Origin: Thermanaerovibrio acidaminovorans DSM 6589
Lineage (GTDB): Bacteria; Synergistota; Synergistia; Synergistales; Synergistaceae
Reading direction: 5' to 3'
Assembly: GCF_000024905.1 (NCBI RefSeq)
Contig: NC_013522.1
Location: forward strand, 992,001 to 1,056,000
Length of the DNA: 64,000 nucleotides
Made by a program: the position numbers and the translations under genes. Shown here piece after piece: positions 63,146-64,000 of the stretch (position 1 is the first letter of the stretch; each line of letters opens with the position of its first letter). Under the pieces are notes generated by a model that did no database searches, was not told the origin of the DNA, and saw only the letters and a program-made list of their open reading frames with translations.

Positions 63146-64000
63146 TTGGCCTTTGAAGTGTATAACGATCTCACCAACCGGAAGGAACCCTTCGTCCCCC
63201 TCGAGGAGGGGAAGGTGAGGTTTTACGTCTGCGGCCCCACGGTCTACGACTACTTCCACATAGGGAACGCCAGGCCCTTCATCGTCTTCGACGTTATGAG
63301 GCGGTACCTGGAGCACCTGGGCTACCAGGTTACCTACGTCCAGAACTTCACCGACATCGACGACAAGATGATCAAGAGGGCCCAGGAGATGGGAATCACG
63401 GTCAAGGAGCTGGCGGACCGGTTCATCGAGGCCTACTACCAGGACGCGGACGCCCTTGGGATCCGGAGGGCAACGGTGAACCCCAAGGCCACGGAGGAGA
63501 TCCCCCACATAATAGAGCTCATAGAGCTCCTGATCCAGAAGGGGCACGCCTACCAGATCGATGGGGACGTCTATTTCGACGTGATGAGCTACCCCCCCTA
63601 CGGGAAGCTCATCAAGCAGGACCTGGAGGAGCTCCAGTCCGGCGCAAGGGTGGAGGTGGACCCCCGGAAGAGGCACCCCTTGGACTTCGCCCTCTGGAAG
63701 GCCCAGAAGCCCGGGGAGCCCGCCTGGGATAGCCCCTGGGGGCCCGGAAGGCCCGGATGGCACATCGAGTGCAGCGCCATGTGCCGGCACCACCTGGGGG
63801 ACACCATAGACTTCCACGGGGGGGGCTGCGACCTGGTCTTCCCCCACCACGAGAACGAGATAGCCCAGTCCGAGGCGGCCACCGGCAAGCCCTTCGTCCG
63901 CTACTGGGTCCACAATGGTTACCTCATGATCGACAAGGAGAAGATGTCCAAGTCCCTGGGCAACTTCATGACCGCCAGGGACCTGATGAAGAGGTTCCCC
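63146..64000 (+). CDS. cysS: Cysteinyl-tRNA synthetase (3' end outside window)
   Basis: 285 codons of the N-terminal part: [20 protein letters not shown] (HIGH box and a zinc Cys), [10 protein letters not shown], the zinc ligands in WHIECSAM and HHENE, and KMSKSLGN near the window end. TTG at 63146 has GGGAGG 8 nt upstream; GTG at 63158 would also fit. An ATG at 63139 is out of frame and stops after five codons. It charges tRNA-Cys. Confidence 0.95.
   Translation, partial: MAFEVYNDLTNRKEPFVPLEEGKVRFYVCGPTVYDYFHIGNARPFIVFDVMRRYLEHLGYQVTYVQNFTDIDDKMIKRAQEMGITVKELADRFIEAYYQDADALGIRRATVNPKATEEIPHIIELIELLIQKGHAYQIDGDVYFDVMSYPPYGKLIKQDLEELQSGARVEVDPRKRHPLDFALWKAQKPGEPAWDSPWGPGRPGWHIECSAMCRHHLGDTIDFHGGGCDLVFPHHENEIAQSEAATGKPFVRYWVHNGYLMIDKEKMSKSLGNFMTARDLMKRFP

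Overview
This window is bacterial chromosome, rich in G+C except for one AT-rich stretch of about 7.3 kb. Nearly all genes are transcribed leftward (minus strand). Several things point to an amino-acid-fermenting anaerobe of the Synergistota, perhaps Thermanaerovibrio- or Aminomonas-like: a 2-oxoacid:ferredoxin oxidoreductase, an FAD/Fe-S amino-acid dehydrogenase complex, a fused TRAP permease with a DUF1850 partner, a Lon/LonB pair, and many TTG starts behind strong Shine-Dalgarno (SD) sites. The phylum assignment is inference from gene content, not a database match.

Layout, left to right. 1-8.7 kb: protein quality control running leftward as tig, clpP, clpX, lon, engB, valS (valS is cut by the window start). 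8.86-8.93 kb: tRNA-Val(GAC) with a near-consensus promoter. 9.2-16.5 kb: an AT-rich defence island. It carries a Type II restriction-modification set (XRE regulator, C5 methyltransferase, NgoFVII-type PLD nuclease, Vsr), a McrB/McrC-like pair whose nuclease gene is split by a frameshift at a T7 run, and an ImmA/IrrE-type gene cut off at the island edge. The same junction destroyed a host RNHCP gene. 16.5-24.4 kb: rlmD-type rRNA methyltransferase, the four-gene kor operon, and a five-gene amino-acid dehydrogenase cluster. 24.5-27.8 kb: tsaB, tsaE, a small membrane protein, nnrE/nnrD, acpS. 27.9-29.4 kb (plus strand): an aminotransferase-fold protein that lacks the PLP lysine, then a YerC/TrpR-like regulator. 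29.4-33 kb: nth, a LonB-type protease, a cold-shock protein. 33.1-34.7 kb (plus): RqcH/FbpA. 34.7-41.3 kb: rluD, ileS, TRAP permease, DUF1850 protein, tRNA-Arg(CCT).

41.3-49.3 kb is a compact translation and transcription operon (rimP, nusA, ylxR, ylxQ, infB, DUF503, rbfA, nrnA, truB, ribF) whose leader holds a probable attenuator. 49.3-56.8 kb: guaB with a small acidic ORF, rlpA, ispDF, a PIN-TRAM protein, recR, ybaB, and a fusion of a degenerate WecA/MraY-like membrane domain to a WecG/TagA glycosyltransferase. 56.8-63 kb: serS, ribH, ribBA, ribE, ribD, uvrC. The window ends inside cysS on the plus strand.

The most notable items are the defence island with its scar and split nuclease, the lysine-less aminotransferase-like protein next to YerC, and the pseudo-WecA-WecG fusion. 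Starts were chosen from SD spacing and often differ from the longest open frame; alternatives are given per gene.
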